64,000 nt of DNA from Comamonadaceae bacterium (GCA_027486555.1 JAIXOX010000093.1:1-64000); one strand, 5' to 3'. Counted from the first letter of the stretch, positions 7,188-17,501 are shown. Notes: generated by a model from the sequence alone, not told the origin. Translations and numbers: made by a program.

Positions 7188-10055
7188 ATGAGCGAGACAA
7201 ATTCCGTCTACTCCGCCTATTCAGGCAATACCCATCTCTTTGGGGGCAACACCCCCTACGTCGAAGAGATGTACGACAACTATTTGGCCAACCCTGGCAG
7301 CGTGCCCGATTCCTGGCGCGACTACTTCGACGCACTCCAGCACGTTCCAGCACTCGATGGCTCCAACACCAAAGACGTGCCTCATCAGCCGGTCATCAAT
7401 GCATTTGCCGAGCGGGCCAAAGCCGGTGGCACCAAAGTCGTTTTGGCCAGTGCCGACGTCGAAATGGGCCGCAAGCGCACCGCCGTTCAGCAGCTGATCG
7501 CCGCATACCGCAACGTCGGCCAGCGCTGGGCTGACCTGGACCCGCTCAAGCGCACCGAGCGCCCCAACATTCCTGACCTCGACCCCGCTTTCTTTGGCTT
7601 CACCGACGCCGACCAGGAAACCGTGTTCGACACCAGCAACACCTTTTTTGGCAAAAACCGCATGTCACTGCGCGAGTTGCTCAATGCGCTGCGCGAAACC
7701 TATTGCGGCACCTTGGGTGCCGAGTACATGTACACCACCGAACAGGCTGAAAAGCGCTGGTGGCAGCAAAAGCTCGAAAGCATTCGCAGCAAGCCCAACT
7801 TCACATCGGACAGGAAAAAGCAGATTCTCGACCGCCTGACAGCCGCTGAAGGACTTGAGCGCTATTTGCACACCAAATACGTGGGCCAAAAGCGCTTTTC
7901 GCTTGAAGGTGGCGAAAGCTTCATCGCCGCCATGGACGAGTTGATCCAGCAAGCCGGTGCGCAAGGTGTTCAAGAAGTTGTGATCGGCATGGCCCACCGC
8001 GGCCGCTTGAATGTGTTGGTCAACATCATGGGCAAACTGCCTGCGGACATGTTTGCCGAGTTTGACCACACTGCGCCCGAAGAATTGCCTGCCGGTGACG
8101 TGAAGTACCACCAAGGCTTCAGCTCCGACATGAACACCGCGGGTGGCCCGGTTCACCTGTCGCTGGCCTTCAACCCCTCGCACCTGGAAATCGTCAACCC
8201 CGTGGTGGAAGGCTCTGTGCGCGCCCGCATGGACCGCCGCCACGACCCTTTGGGCAAGCAAGTGCTGCCCGTGTTGGTGCATGGTGACGCTGCATTTGGT
8301 GGCCAAGGTGTGAACCAGGAAACCTTTGCCTTGGCCCAAACCCGTGGTTATTCCACTGGCGGCACGGTGCACATCATCATCAACAACCAGATTGGTTTTA
8401 CCACCTCGGACCCGCGCGACATGCGCTCAAGTGTGTTCTGCACCGACATCGTCAAGATGGTTGAGGCCCCTGTGTTGCACGTCAACGGTGACGACCCAGA
8501 GGCCGTGGTGTTGGCCACCCAGCTGGCGCTGGAATACCGCATGACCTTCCAAAAGGACGTGGTGCTGGACGTGGTCTGTTTCCGCAAGCTGGGCCACAAC
8601 GAGCAGGACACCCCTGCGCTGACCCAGCCGCTGATGTACAAAAAAATTGCGGCCCACCCCGGCACCCGCAAGCTGTTTGCCGACAAACTGACCACACAAG
8701 GCCTGGGCGACACCTTGGGCGACGACATGGTCAAGGCCTACCGCGCGGCTTTGGACGAGGGCAAGAACACCACCGAGCCTGTGCTGACCAACTTCAAAAC
8801 TCAGTTCACTGTGGACTGGGCGCCCTTCATGGGCAAGAAGTGGACGGATGCGGGCGACACCTCCATCCCCTTGGCCGACTGGAAGCGTTTGGCCGAGAAG
8901 ATCACCACCATTCCTGAGTCGGTCACGCCGCACCAGCTGGTGAAAAAGGTGTACGACGACCGCGCCGCCATGGGCCGTGGTGACATTCCTGTGGACTGGG
9001 GCATGGGCGAGCACATGGCTTTTGCTTCATTGGTGGCCGGTGGTTACCCGGTGCGCCTGTCAGGCGAAGACAGCGGCCGTGGCACCTTCACCCACCGCCA
9101 TGCCGTGATTCACGACCAAAAGCGCGAGAAGTGGGACACGGGCACCTACGTGGCCCTGCAAAACGTCTCCGACAAGCAGGCACCTTTTGTGGTCATCGAC
9201 TCGATCTTGTCGGAAGAGGCCGTGTTGGCTTTTGAGTACGGTTATGCATCGAACGACCCATACACCTTGGTGATCTGGGAAGCCCAGTTTGGCGACTTCG
9301 CCAACGGCGCTCAAGTGGTGATTGACCAGTTCATTGCTTCCGGTGAAGTCAAGTGGGGCCGTGTCAATGGCCTGACTTTGATGTTGCCACACGGCTATGA
9401 AGGTCAAGGCCCTGAGCACAGCTCGGCCCGCGTGGAGCGTTTCTTGCAGTTGGCGGCTGACACCAACATGCAGTTGGTGCAGCCGACCACGGCCAGCCAG
9501 ATCTTCCATGTGCTTCGCCGCCAAATGGTGCGTGACCTGCGCAAACCCCTGGTCATCTTCACACCCAAGTCGCTGCTGCGCAACAAAGACGCGACTTCGC
9601 CCGTGTCCGAGTTCACCAAAGGCAGCTTCCAGACCGTGATTCCCGAGAACAAAGCGCTCAAAGCCGACAAGGTCAAGCGCGTGGTGGCCTGCTCGGGCAA
9701 GGTCTATTACGACTTGGTCAAGCACCGCGAAGCCAAGGACGCCGACGACACCGTGATCATCCGTGTCGAACAGCTCTACCCTTTCCCTCACAAGGCCTTT
9801 GCGGCCGAGCTGAAAAAGTACCCCAACGCCACCGACATCGTGTGGTGCCAGGACGAACCACAGAACCAGGGTGCCTGGTTCTTCATTCAGCACAACATCC
9901 ACGAGAACATGCTCGAAGGTCAAAAGCTCGGTTATGCCGGTCGCGCGGCGTCCGCATCGCCAGCGGTGGGTTACTCACACCTGCACCAAGACCAGCAAAA
10001 AGCACTGATCGAAGCGGCCTTCTCGAAGCTCAAGGGCTTCGTGCTGAGCAAGTGA
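7188..10055 (+). CDS. odhA: 2-oxoglutarate dehydrogenase E1 component
   Basis: 955 residues, the normal length for the thiamine-diphosphate E1 subunit that decarboxylates 2-oxoglutarate in the TCA cycle. Visible landmarks are the N-terminal GNTPYVEEMYDNYLANPGSV segment that docks E2, GMAHRGRLNVLVN near 266, the substrate-loop GHNEQDTPALTQP near 469, and the transketolase-like half with HGYEGQGPEHSSARVERFLQ near 730. GGAGGT-like sequence sits about ten bases before the ATG. It heads the cluster odhA-odhB-(two small genes)-lpdA. Confidence 0.98.
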   Translation: MSETNSVYSAYSGNTHLFGGNTPYVEEMYDNYLANPGSVPDSWRDYFDALQHVPALDGSNTKDVPHQPVINAFAERAKAGGTKVVLASADVEMGRKRTAVQQLIAAYRNVGQRWADLDPLKRTERPNIPDLDPAFFGFTDADQETVFDTSNTFFGKNRMSLRELLNALRETYCGTLGAEYMYTTEQAEKRWWQQKLESIRSKPNFTSDRKKQILDRLTAAEGLERYLHTKYVGQKRFSLEGGESFIAAMDELIQQAGAQGVQEVVIGMAHRGRLNVLVNIMGKLPADMFAEFDHTAPEELPAGDVKYHQGFSSDMNTAGGPVHLSLAFNPSHLEIVNPVVEGSVRARMDRRHDPLGKQVLPVLVHGDAAFGGQGVNQETFALAQTRGYSTGGTVHIIINNQIGFTTSDPRDMRSSVFCTDIVKMVEAPVLHVNGDDPEAVVLATQLALEYRMTFQKDVVLDVVCFRKLGHNEQDTPALTQPLMYKKIAAHPGTRKLFADKLTTQGLGDTLGDDMVKAYRAALDEGKNTTEPVLTNFKTQFTVDWAPFMGKKWTDAGDTSIPLADWKRLAEKITTIPESVTPHQLVKKVYDDRAAMGRGDIPVDWGMGEHMAFASLVAGGYPVRLSGEDSGRGTFTHRHAVIHDQKREKWDTGTYVALQNVSDKQAPFVVIDSILSEEAVLAFEYGYASNDPYTLVIWEAQFGDFANGAQVVIDQFIASGEVKWGRVNGLTLMLPHGYEGQGPEHSSARVERFLQLAADTNMQLVQPTTASQIFHVLRRQMVRDLRKPLVIFTPKSLLRNKDATSPVSEFTKGSFQTVIPENKALKADKVKRVVACSGKVYYDLVKHREAKDADDTVIIRVEQLYPFPHKAFAAELKKYPNATDIVWCQDEPQNQGAWFFIQHNIHENMLEGQKLGYAGRAASASPAVGYSHLHQDQQKALIEAAFSKLKGFVLSK

Positions 10056-10124
10056 ATTTGCGTCTGGCGCTGAGTGTTCAGCGCCAGACCCCACGTCAAA
10101 CGACCAACGCATAACGGAAACATC

Positions 10125-11405
10125 ATGGCCATCGTAGAAGTCAAAGTCCCCCAACTGTCCGAGTCTGTGGCTGAAGCCACCATGCTGCAGTGGAAAAAGA
10201 AAGTCGGCGAATCTGTCGCAGCCGACGAAATCCTGATCGACATCGAGACCGACAAAGTCGTGCTCGAAGTGCCAGCCCCTTCTGCGGGCGTGATTTGTGA
10301 AATCCTTGTGGCCGATGGCGGCACTGTGGTGGCCGAGCAATTGATCGCCCGCATCGACACCGATGGCAAAGTCGGTGCTGCTGCTGCCCCAGCCGCTGCC
10401 GCCGCAGTGCCCGTTGCCGCTGCTCCCGTGGCCGCAGCCGCATCCTCCACAGGCGGCAGCATGGCCGGTGTGGCCATGCCCGCCGCTGCCAAACTGATGG
10501 CCGACAACAACCTGGCGGCTGGTTCAGTGGCCGGTTCTGGCAAAGACGGCCGCGTGACCAAGGGTGACGTGCTGTCAGCCGTGCAAGGGGGTGTTTCAAG
10601 CCCGGCTGTGGCCGCTGGTGTCAAGTCGACCGCCGCGGTGATCCCCACGGGTGTGCCCACCAAGGTCTTGGCCCAAGTGGCTGCACCCGCTGTGAACCTG
10701 GGCGACCGCCCAGAGCAGCGCGTGCCCATGACGCGTCTGCGTGCCCGCGTGGCCGAGCGTTTGCTGCAATCGCAGTCGACCAACGCCATCCTGACCACCT
10801 TCAATGAAATCAACATGGCCCCGGTCATGGAGATGCGCAAGCGCATGCAAGAGCGTTTTGAGAAGGAACACGGCTGCAAGCTGGGTTTCATGAGCTTCTT
10901 CGTCAAGGCCGCAGTGCACGCCCTGAAGAAGTTCCCTGTGCTCAACGCTTCGGTGGATGGCAACGACATCGTGTACCACGGCTACTTCGACATCGGTATC
11001 GCTGTGGGTTCACCACGCGGTTTGGTGGTGCCGATTTTGCGCAACGCCGACCAAATGAGCTTTGCCGACATCGAGAAAAAGATCGCTGAATTCGGCCAAA
11101 AAGCCAAAGACGGCAAGTTGGGCATCGAAGAGATGACCGGCGGTACCTTCTCCATCAGCAACGGCGGCACCTTCGGCTCGATGATGTCCACCCCCATCAT
11201 CAACCCACCCCAGTCGGCCATTTTGGGCGTGCACGCGACCAAAGACCGCGCCATGGTGGAAAACGGCCAAGTCGTGGTTCGCCCCATGAACTACTTCGCC
11301 ATATCGTACGACCACCGCATCATTGACGGCCGCGAAGCCGTTTTGGGCCTGGTCGCCATGAAAGAAGCACTGGAAGATCCAGCCCGCTTGCTGTTCGACA
11401 TCTGA
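10125..11405 (+). CDS. odhB: Dihydrolipoyl succinyltransferase, E2 of 2-oxoglutarate dehydrogenase
   Basis: 426 residues. The lipoyl domain spans about 2-78 with lipoate attachment at K44 ([12 protein letters not shown]). An Ala/Pro-rich linker follows, then the E3/E1-binding domain about 118-152 ([20 protein letters not shown]) and the catalytic acyltransferase domain from about 200 with H397 in [13 protein letters not shown]. The ATG at 10125 begins [14 protein letters not shown], the universal start of the family. It follows odhA by 69 bases. Confidence 0.98.
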   Translation: MAIVEVKVPQLSESVAEATMLQWKKKVGESVAADEILIDIETDKVVLEVPAPSAGVICEILVADGGTVVAEQLIARIDTDGKVGAAAAPAAAAAVPVAAAPVAAAASSTGGSMAGVAMPAAAKLMADNNLAAGSVAGSGKDGRVTKGDVLSAVQGGVSSPAVAAGVKSTAAVIPTGVPTKVLAQVAAPAVNLGDRPEQRVPMTRLRARVAERLLQSQSTNAILTTFNEINMAPVMEMRKRMQERFEKEHGCKLGFMSFFVKAAVHALKKFPVLNASVDGNDIVYHGYFDIGIAVGSPRGLVVPILRNADQMSFADIEKKIAEFGQKAKDGKLGIEEMTGGTFSISNGGTFGSMMSTPIINPPQSAILGVHATKDRAMVENGQVVVRPMNYFAISYDHRIIDGREAVLGLVAMKEALEDPARLLFDI

Positions 11406-11419
11406 CGTCTTGCCCCGGC

Positions 11420-11689
11420 ATGCCAACCATCTCGATGTTCTATGGCGTTTTGGTGTCCATGTATTTCATGGACACCAGTGAACACCACATGCCACACATC
11501 CATGTGTACTACCAGGACTTCGAGGCGGTCTTTGCCATTCCCAGCGCAGAGCAATTGGCCGGTCACTTCCCTAAAAACAAGCGGCGCTTGGTCGAGGCCT
11601 GGATCGAAATTCATGCCGAAGAGTTGATGGCAGACTGGTCATTGGCCATTGAAGGGCGCGACCTTTTCAGGATTGATCCACTCAAATGA
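11420..11689 (+). CDS. DUF4160 family protein
   Basis: 89 residues, recognised as DUF4160 from PTISMFYGVLVSMYF, HMPHIHVYYQDFEAVF and the C-terminal WIEIHAEELMADWSL. Its stop overlaps the start of a DUF2442 gene, and these two families are commonly found as neighbours, sometimes annotated as possible toxin-antitoxin or regulatory pairs; no biochemical role is established to my knowledge. It begins only 15 bases after odhB, so it would be transcribed with the dehydrogenase genes. Confidence 0.85.
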   Translation: MPTISMFYGVLVSMYFMDTSEHHMPHIHVYYQDFEAVFAIPSAEQLAGHFPKNKRRLVEAWIEIHAEELMADWSLAIEGRDLFRIDPLK

Positions 11690-11967
11690 CTGAATCCAAG
11701 CCTCTTTTGCCACGCGTGACCCAAGTGCAGGTTTTGGCCAACTTTGGCTTGTTGCTCGAATTCAAGGATGGCGCAATCAAGTACTTTGACGTCAAACCTT
11801 ACTTGGATTACCCGGCTTTCCAGAGGCTGAAAGTGGGCGGCACCTTTGCCAAGGCCCATGTTTCTCACGGAACGGTGGTTTGGGATGACATGCTGGATTT
11901 GGCCCCTGAGACGCTCTACCTCAAAGGTGTCGATCAAACGGCTTTACCGACACTGAATCAAACCTGA
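11686..11967 (+). CDS. DUF2442 family protein
   Basis: 93 residues with the DUF2442 pattern: [20 protein letters not shown] and [11 protein letters not shown], ending [18 protein letters not shown]. It overlaps the DUF4160 gene by four bases (ATGA). The position between odhB and lpdA is unusual and suggests insertion of the pair into an ancestral operon. Function unknown. Confidence 0.85.
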   Translation: MTESKPLLPRVTQVQVLANFGLLLEFKDGAIKYFDVKPYLDYPAFQRLKVGGTFAKAHVSHGTVVWDDMLDLAPETLYLKGVDQTALPTLNQT

Positions 11968-12076
11968 AATACAAGCAATCGGGACAATGTCCGAGCTGTT
12001 TTTTCGGTCCCATTGGGCTGAGATGCATGCGCCGGAACTGTCTGAATTCAATGAATGTCTTAAGAGAAAGAACCCC

Positions 12077-13504
12077 ATGAGCAAACAATTCGACGTCGTC
12101 GTTATCGGCGGTGGCCCCGGTGGCTACATTGCTGCCATTCGTGCTGCCCAACTCGGTTTCCAAGTCGCCTGTATCGACGAGTGGAAAAACGCAGCCGGTG
12201 GCCCAGCCCCTGGCGGCACCTGTACCAACGTGGGTTGCATCCCGTCCAAGGCTTTGTTGCAGTCGAGCGAGCATTTTGACCACGCCAACCACCACTTTGC
12301 TGAGCACGGCATCAGCGCCTCGGACGTGAAGATGGACGTGGCCAAGATGCTGGCGCGCAAAGACACCGTTGTGAAGCAAAACAACGACGGTATTTTGTAC
12401 TTGCTGAAAAAGAACAAGGTCACGTTCTTCCATGGCCGTGGCAGCTTTGCGGGCCAAGCCGAAGGCGGCTACACCATCAACGTGGCTGGCAAGACCGAAG
12501 AGGCCATCACCGGCAAAAACATCATCATCGCCACCGGCTCCAACGCCCGTGCTTTGCCCGGCACACCGTTTGACGAAGTCAACGTGTTGTCCAACGACGG
12601 CGCTTTGCGCGTCGGCGCTGTGCCCAAAAAGCTGGTCTTGATCGGCTCCGGCGTGATCGGTTTGGAAATGGGTTCGGTCTGGCGTCGTCTGGGCGCAGAA
12701 GTCACCATTCTTGAAGGTCTGCCGACTTTCCTGGGCGCGGTGGACGAACAAATCGCCAAGGAAGCCAAGAAGGCGTTCGACAAGCAGGGCCTGAAGATTG
12801 AACTCGGCGTGAAAGTCGGCGAGATCGTCAACGGCAAAAATGGCGTCACGGTCAACTACACCAACGCCAAGGGCGAAGCCGTGGTGCTGGACGCCGACAA
12901 GCTGATCATCTCGATTGGCCGCGTGCCCAACACCATCGGTTTGAACACCGACGCTGTCGGTTTGCAACTCGACGAGCGTGGCGCGATCGTGGTGGATGCG
13001 GATTGCAAAACCAACTTGCCGGGCGTGTGGGCGGTGGGTGACGTGGTGCGTGGCCCCATGCTGGCGCACAAGGCCGAAGAAGAGGGCGTGGCTGTGGCCG
13101 AGCGCATCGCTGGTCAACACGGTCATGTGAACTTCAACACCATCCCTTGGGTGATTTACACCAGCCCCGAAATCGCGTGGGTGGGCCGCAACGAGCAGCA
13201 GCTCAAAGCCGATGGCGTGGCCTACAAGGCGGGCTCCTTCCCGTTTTTGGCCAATGGCCGTGCCCGTGCTTTGGGCGATACGACCGGCATGGTGAAAATG
13301 CTGGCCGATGCGACCACCGACGAAATTCTGGGCGTGCACATCGTGGGCCCATCGGCTTCTGAGTTGATCGCTGAGGCTGTGGTGGCCATGGAGTTCCGCG
13401 CCAGCGCAGAAGACATCGCCCGCATTTGCCACGCGCACCCGTCTTTGAGCGAGTCCACCAAAGAGGCTGCTTTGGCGGTCGACAAGCGCAGCTTGAACTT
13501 CTAA
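12077..13504 (+). CDS. lpdA: Dihydrolipoyl dehydrogenase (E3)
   Basis: 475-residue FAD flavoprotein that reoxidises the dihydrolipoyl arm of E2 with NAD+. It shows GGGPGG at 11-16 (FAD), the redox pair C49/C54 in [13 protein letters not shown], the NAD-binding [14 protein letters not shown] near 195, and the C-terminal [10 protein letters not shown] with the proton-relay H454 and E459. The ATG at 12077 starts the FAD strand ([13 protein letters not shown]); the open frame 30 codons upstream is not family-like. Last gene of the odh cluster, closed by two hairpins. Confidence 0.97.
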   Translation: MSKQFDVVVIGGGPGGYIAAIRAAQLGFQVACIDEWKNAAGGPAPGGTCTNVGCIPSKALLQSSEHFDHANHHFAEHGISASDVKMDVAKMLARKDTVVKQNNDGILYLLKKNKVTFFHGRGSFAGQAEGGYTINVAGKTEEAITGKNIIIATGSNARALPGTPFDEVNVLSNDGALRVGAVPKKLVLIGSGVIGLEMGSVWRRLGAEVTILEGLPTFLGAVDEQIAKEAKKAFDKQGLKIELGVKVGEIVNGKNGVTVNYTNAKGEAVVLDADKLIISIGRVPNTIGLNTDAVGLQLDERGAIVVDADCKTNLPGVWAVGDVVRGPMLAHKAEEEGVAVAERIAGQHGHVNFNTIPWVIYTSPEIAWVGRNEQQLKADGVAYKAGSFPFLANGRARALGDTTGMVKMLADATTDEILGVHIVGPSASELIAEAVVAMEFRASAEDIARICHAHPSLSESTKEAALAVDKRSLNF

Positions 13505-13516
13505 GCCCATGCCTGC

Positions 13517-13536
13517 CCCCAAACACGGTTTTGGGG
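13517..13536. terminator. Hairpin after lpdA
   Basis: CCCCAAA pairs with TTTGGGG across a short loop, 13 bases after the lpdA stop. No clear T-run follows, so termination here is uncertain; it precedes a stronger hairpin. Confidence 0.45.
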
Positions 13537-13564
13537 TGAGTTGGGTTAAAGTTCTGCATCCCTG

Positions 13565-13590
13565 AAAACCCGGGCTTGGTCCCGGGTTTT
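13565..13590 (+). terminator. Perfect 10-bp terminator hairpin between lpdA and zapE
   Basis: AAAACCCGGG and CCCGGGTTTT flank a six-base CTTGGT loop. The second arm ends in four T. Because A and T tracts lie on both sides it could act in either direction, but both neighbours point right. Confidence 0.8.
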
Positions 13591-13616
13591 GTCATTTGAA
13601 TTGAAGAGCAAGCCCC

Positions 13617-14714
13617 ATGTCCGTTCGTGAAGTTTACGAAGAAGAGCTCCTAAAACGCGGTTACCAAAGTGACCCGGCTCAATTGCGGGCCATTGAGGCC
13701 TTGGAGCGTTGTGCCAGCGAGTGGGCCGCATACAAATCCAAACGTTCAGGTTTGCTCGGAAAATTCTTCAGCCGACCTGAAATCCCCAAAGGGGTGTACA
13801 TGTTTGGCGGAGTGGGGCGCGGCAAAAGCTTTTTGATGGATTGTTTTTTTGCAGCTGTGCCCATCGAGCGCAAGACCCGTTTGCACTTTCACGAGTTCAT
13901 GCGCGAGGTGCACCGCGAACTGGCGGCCATTCAGGGCACCGTCAACCCGCTGGACGAATTGGGCAAACGCATGGCCAAGCGTTATCGGCTGATTTGCTTT
14001 GACGAGTTCCATGTGGCCGACATCACCGACGCGATGATCTTGCACCGCCTCTTGGTGGCCTTGTTTGAAAATGGCGTGGGCTTTGTGACCACGTCCAACT
14101 TTGAGCCCGACGGTCTTTACCCTGATGGTTTGCACCGCGACCGCATCTTGCCCGCCATCGCCTTGCTGAATGCGCGCATGCAGGTGCTCAATGTGGACAA
14201 CGGCACCGACTACCGCCGCCGCACCCTAGAGATGGTCAAGCTCTACCACACGCCTTTGGGTGAGCAGGCCGATGCCGAGATGAACGATGCTTTCACCCGA
14301 TTGGCCACAGGGCCCGACGAGGAACCGGTGCTGCGCATTGAGGCGCGTGACATCACGGCCAAACGCCGTGCGGGCGATGTGGTTTGGTTTGATTTTCGTG
14401 CGATTTGTGGCGGTCCACGCTCGCAAAATGACTACCTTGAAATCGCCACGCAGTACCACACGGTGCTGCTGAGCAATGTGCCGCACATGCCCGTGAGCAT
14501 GGCGTCGGAGGCCAGGCGCTTTACCTGGTTGATCGATGTGTTGTACGACCGCAGGGTCAAGTTGATCATGTCTGCGGCGGTTGCGCCCGAGGGCCTTTAC
14601 ACCAGCGGCCCCATGTCGCACGAGTTTCCTCGCACCGTGTCACGCTTGCATGAAATGCAGTCCAGCGAGTTTCTGGCGTTAGAGCACCGCACCGTGGATA
14701 CCCAACTGACATGA
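13617..14714 (+). CDS. zapE: Cell division protein ZapE (AFG1-like ATPase)
   Basis: 365 residues, the usual length. P-loop GGVGRGKS at about 64-71, Walker B ICFDEFHVADITDAM near 128, and sensor segment VTTSNFEPDGLYPDGL near 160 mark the AFG1/ZapE family of AAA+ proteins, which in E. coli associates with the division ring. A 3' overlap of four bases with the next gene suggests one transcript with the two small genes and helicase that follow. Confidence 0.95.
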   Translation: MSVREVYEEELLKRGYQSDPAQLRAIEALERCASEWAAYKSKRSGLLGKFFSRPEIPKGVYMFGGVGRGKSFLMDCFFAAVPIERKTRLHFHEFMREVHRELAAIQGTVNPLDELGKRMAKRYRLICFDEFHVADITDAMILHRLLVALFENGVGFVTTSNFEPDGLYPDGLHRDRILPAIALLNARMQVLNVDNGTDYRRRTLEMVKLYHTPLGEQADAEMNDAFTRLATGPDEEPVLRIEARDITAKRRAGDVVWFDFRAICGGPRSQNDYLEIATQYHTVLLSNVPHMPVSMASEARRFTWLIDVLYDRRVKLIMSAAVAPEGLYTSGPMSHEFPRTVSRLHEMQSSEFLALEHRTVDTQLT

Positions 14715-15151
14715 GGCACTGGTTTCGCTGTTTTGTGTTGTTGGCCTTGTCTGTGCACACCGCAAGCGGGCATGCCCAGAGCGCGGTTTCTGACCGTGCA
14801 CATTTGCTGGATGCAAGTGCAGCTGCATTGCCTCACGATGCGCCTCAAAATGCGCATCAAGCCGCGGTGCAGCAGGATGAAAATTTGCCTGAAATCATTG
14901 CCCGAAAAAGAGACGCTTTGTCCATCGAGCGAGAGGCTGTCATGAAGGTTTATGAGGCGCAAAAAAAGCTTTGCTGGCAAAAATTTGCGGTCAACCCTTG
15001 CCTCATCGATGCCCGCCGTCAGCGTCGGCAGGCTTTGCATCCCTTGCAGGAGCAAGAGCTGTCTTTGAATGCCCAAGAGCGTTTATGGCGCACCGAGCAG
15101 CGCAGTTTGCGCTTGCAAAACAAATCCCCATTGCCCAAGGACCCGTCATGA
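14711..15151 (+). CDS. Secreted hypothetical protein
   Basis: 146 residues, no family recognised. Residues 1-23 (WFRCFVLLALSVHTASGHAQ) form a signal peptide, so the protein is probably periplasmic. The mature part is charged and helical (RKRDALSIEREAVMKVYEAQ) with two cysteines in KKLCWQKFAVNPCLIDARRQ, twelve residues apart, that could form a disulphide. It overlaps zapE by four bases and the next gene by four bases, so it is embedded in an operon. It may be a lineage-restricted Comamonadaceae protein. Confidence 0.75.
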   Translation: MRHWFRCFVLLALSVHTASGHAQSAVSDRAHLLDASAAALPHDAPQNAHQAAVQQDENLPEIIARKRDALSIEREAVMKVYEAQKKLCWQKFAVNPCLIDARRQRRQALHPLQEQELSLNAQERLWRTEQRSLRLQNKSPLPKDPS

Positions 15152-15378
15152 GTGATCCTCATTTTTTGGGTGTCTTGCAAGACTTGCGCTCTCCCCAGCG
15201 TCAATTGATTGCGTTGCAAATTGAGCACGCTGATCTGGATGACTTGATTGATCAAGCGGCTTTGTCGGCCAATCCTTTGGACGATTTGCGTCTGCGCCGC
15301 TTGATAAAAAGGCGTCTGGCCTTGCGTGATCACATGGCCCAATTGCAATGGCAACTTTCCCCCAAGGAGCCCGCTTGA
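15148..15378 (+). CDS. YdcH-like small protein (DUF465)
   Basis: 76 residues with a helical-hairpin pattern: LRSPQRQLIALQIEHADLDD then LIDQAALSANPLDDLRLRRLIKRRLALRDHMAQL. The spacing and the LK(K/R)RRLxLRD core match DUF465/YdcH proteins, which are small helical proteins of unknown role. The ATG at 15148 overlaps the stop of the previous gene (ATGA). A longer frame upstream exists but is out of family. Confidence 0.75.
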   Translation: MSDPHFLGVLQDLRSPQRQLIALQIEHADLDDLIDQAALSANPLDDLRLRRLIKRRLALRDHMAQLQWQLSPKEPA

Positions 15379-17501
15379 ATTTGTTGGACCAGCGTGTGGC
15401 GGATACCTTGTCGGGCCACGGTGTTCTGGCCCAGGCAGTGCCTGGATTTCAGCCGAGACAAGGGCAAACCGACATGGCCATGGCCGTGAGCCGCACCCTC
15501 CAGGAGGGGGGGCAGTTGGTGGTGGAGGCTGGCACAGGCACCGGTAAAACCTACGCATACCTGGTACCTGTTTTGCTCAGTGGGCAAAGGGCTTTGGTGT
15601 CGACGGCCACCAAAGCGTTGCAAGACCAACTGTTTTCTCGGGATATTCCCCGATTGGTGGAGGTTTTGGGTTTGCCTATTCGGGTGGCCCTGCTCAAAGG
15701 GCGATCCAATTATTTGTGTCTGCACCGCTTGGGGCAAGCCCGGCACAGTCCCGAGTCGGCTCAGCCGGGTGCTCAACAGGCCTTGGCCAAAATTGAAGTG
15801 TGGTCCCAGTCCACCCGAACGGGGGACATGGCCGAGCTGACGGGCCTCGATGAGCGTTCGGGTCTTTGGCCCTGGGTCACATCAACCCGCGACAACTGTT
15901 TGGGCTCGAGCTGCCCAAGTTACCGTGCCTGTCATGTCAACTTGGCCCGCAAAGAAGCCATGGCTGCGGACGTTGTGGTCATCAACCACCATTTGTTTTT
16001 TGCCGACATGGCCGTGCGCGAGTCGGGTGTTGCCGAGTTGTTGCCCACGGTCAGGATCACGGTGTTTGATGAGGCACACCAACTCAATGAAATCGGGGTC
16101 AACTTTTTGGGCCAACAACTGTCAACGTTACAGTTGCTCGATTTGTGCCGTGACGTGCTCGCCACGGGCTTGCAACTGGCGCGTGGATTGGTGGATTGGC
16201 CACTGATTTGCAGCAGTTTGGAAAAGGCGACCCGTGATTTGCGCTTGGCCGCTGGCATGCACCGAGGCTCTGTGCGCTTGCGTTGGGTCGGTTTTCATCC
16301 CGAGGGTGTGGAGCCGCATGCTTGGACTTTGGCTTTGCAAACCCTCTCTCAGGCCTTGGTCAATGTGCAGCAAGGCTTGGACATGGTCACCGAATTGGCC
16401 CCGGATTTTCAACGCTTGGCAGATCGCACGCGGGAGTTGTTGGAACGGGCCGCGTTGTTTGCGGATTTGCCCAATCCCGAGGGGGTGCGCTGGGCGGAGG
16501 TCAGCTCGAATTTGACCTTGGTGGAGTCTCCATTGGACATTTCTCAGGCTTTTGAAGCCATGACCCGTACCCCGACCCATTCTGCCGCTGCACCTGATGC
16601 GCATCCATTGTCTGAATGTGATCCGGGCCCCCACAACGACACCCTTGAGCCTTGCCAAGACCCATCAACCGAGACCGATGCTGCGCCAGCGGCAGTGCAA
16701 CGGGCCTTTATTTTCACATCCGCCACTTTGGGTGATGAACCGAGCCTGCGCTGGTTCACCGAGCCTTGTGGCTTGAGCTCGGCTCAGGTCCTGCAGGTCA
16801 GCAGTCCTTTTGATTACGCGCAGCAAGCAGCTCTGTATGTGCCAACCCATTTGCCGCGTCCGGGGGACCTGGGGCATGCCCAGCAAGTGGCCGAGTTGGT
16901 TCAGGGCGCTGTGCAGATTTTGGGCGGTCGCACCTTGGTCTTGACCACCACCTTGAATGCCATGCGCCAGATTGGTGAATACCTGCAGGCCCATTGTGAT
17001 GCAGCCATGAACATCGAGGTGCTGGTGCAAGGGCAAAGTCCCAAGCGACGCTTGATGGAGCGCTTCAGGCAGGGCGGGGGGCAGGGCGATGCCAGCGGAT
17101 TGGCTGGATGCGTTTTGGTGGCCTCTGCGTCTTTTTGGGAAGGTTTTGATGTGCCCGGGGATGCGCTGCAATTGGTCATCATCGATAAACTGCCCTTCCC
17201 ACCGCCAGGAGACCCTCTTTTTGAGGCCCGCAGTCAGCGCATCACGCTACAAGGTCGCAGCGCATTTGCCGATCACTCATTGCCAGAAGCTGCAGTGTCG
17301 CTCAAGCAAGGCGCAGGGCGGCTGATTCGAAGCGAGACCGATCGGGGCATTTTGGTGGTGTGCGACAACCGTTTGGTGGGCATGTCCTACGGTCGCAAGC
17401 TGGTCAAAGGTTTGCCTCCGATGCGCCGCCTCGAGAACCATGAATCGTTCCTCGAGGCTTTGCGTCAGCTCACCACAGACGCCAGCCACGGGCGTTTTTG
17501 A
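15348..17501 (+). CDS. ATP-dependent DNA helicase, DinG/YoaA (XPD-like) family
   Basis: 717 residues if begun at the ATG 15348; a TTG at 15375 with AAGGAG at 15364 is at least as likely and would avoid a 31-base overlap with the upstream gene. Superfamily 2 iron-sulphur helicase: Walker A EAGTGTGKT at 60-68, four cluster cysteines C124, C184, C189 and C195, DEAH box FDEAHQLNE near 240, and motif VI GAGRLIRSETDRG near 665. Such enzymes unwind DNA during repair and replication stress. The gene ends convergently with bamD. Confidence 0.92.
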   Translation: MATFPQGARLNLLDQRVADTLSGHGVLAQAVPGFQPRQGQTDMAMAVSRTLQEGGQLVVEAGTGTGKTYAYLVPVLLSGQRALVSTATKALQDQLFSRDIPRLVEVLGLPIRVALLKGRSNYLCLHRLGQARHSPESAQPGAQQALAKIEVWSQSTRTGDMAELTGLDERSGLWPWVTSTRDNCLGSSCPSYRACHVNLARKEAMAADVVVINHHLFFADMAVRESGVAELLPTVRITVFDEAHQLNEIGVNFLGQQLSTLQLLDLCRDVLATGLQLARGLVDWPLICSSLEKATRDLRLAAGMHRGSVRLRWVGFHPEGVEPHAWTLALQTLSQALVNVQQGLDMVTELAPDFQRLADRTRELLERAALFADLPNPEGVRWAEVSSNLTLVESPLDISQAFEAMTRTPTHSAAAPDAHPLSECDPGPHNDTLEPCQDPSTETDAAPAAVQRAFIFTSATLGDEPSLRWFTEPCGLSSAQVLQVSSPFDYAQQAALYVPTHLPRPGDLGHAQQVAELVQGAVQILGGRTLVLTTTLNAMRQIGEYLQAHCDAAMNIEVLVQGQSPKRRLMERFRQGGGQGDASGLAGCVLVASASFWEGFDVPGDALQLVIIDKLPFPPPGDPLFEARSQRITLQGRSAFADHSLPEAAVSLKQGAGRLIRSETDRGILVVCDNRLVGMSYGRKLVKGLPPMRRLENHESFLEALRQLTTDASHGRF

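Noticed and set aside
11921-13522. 533-codon open frame on the minus strand opposite lpdA
   Set aside because: Antisense shadow; lpdA has all catalytic motifs and a proper start.
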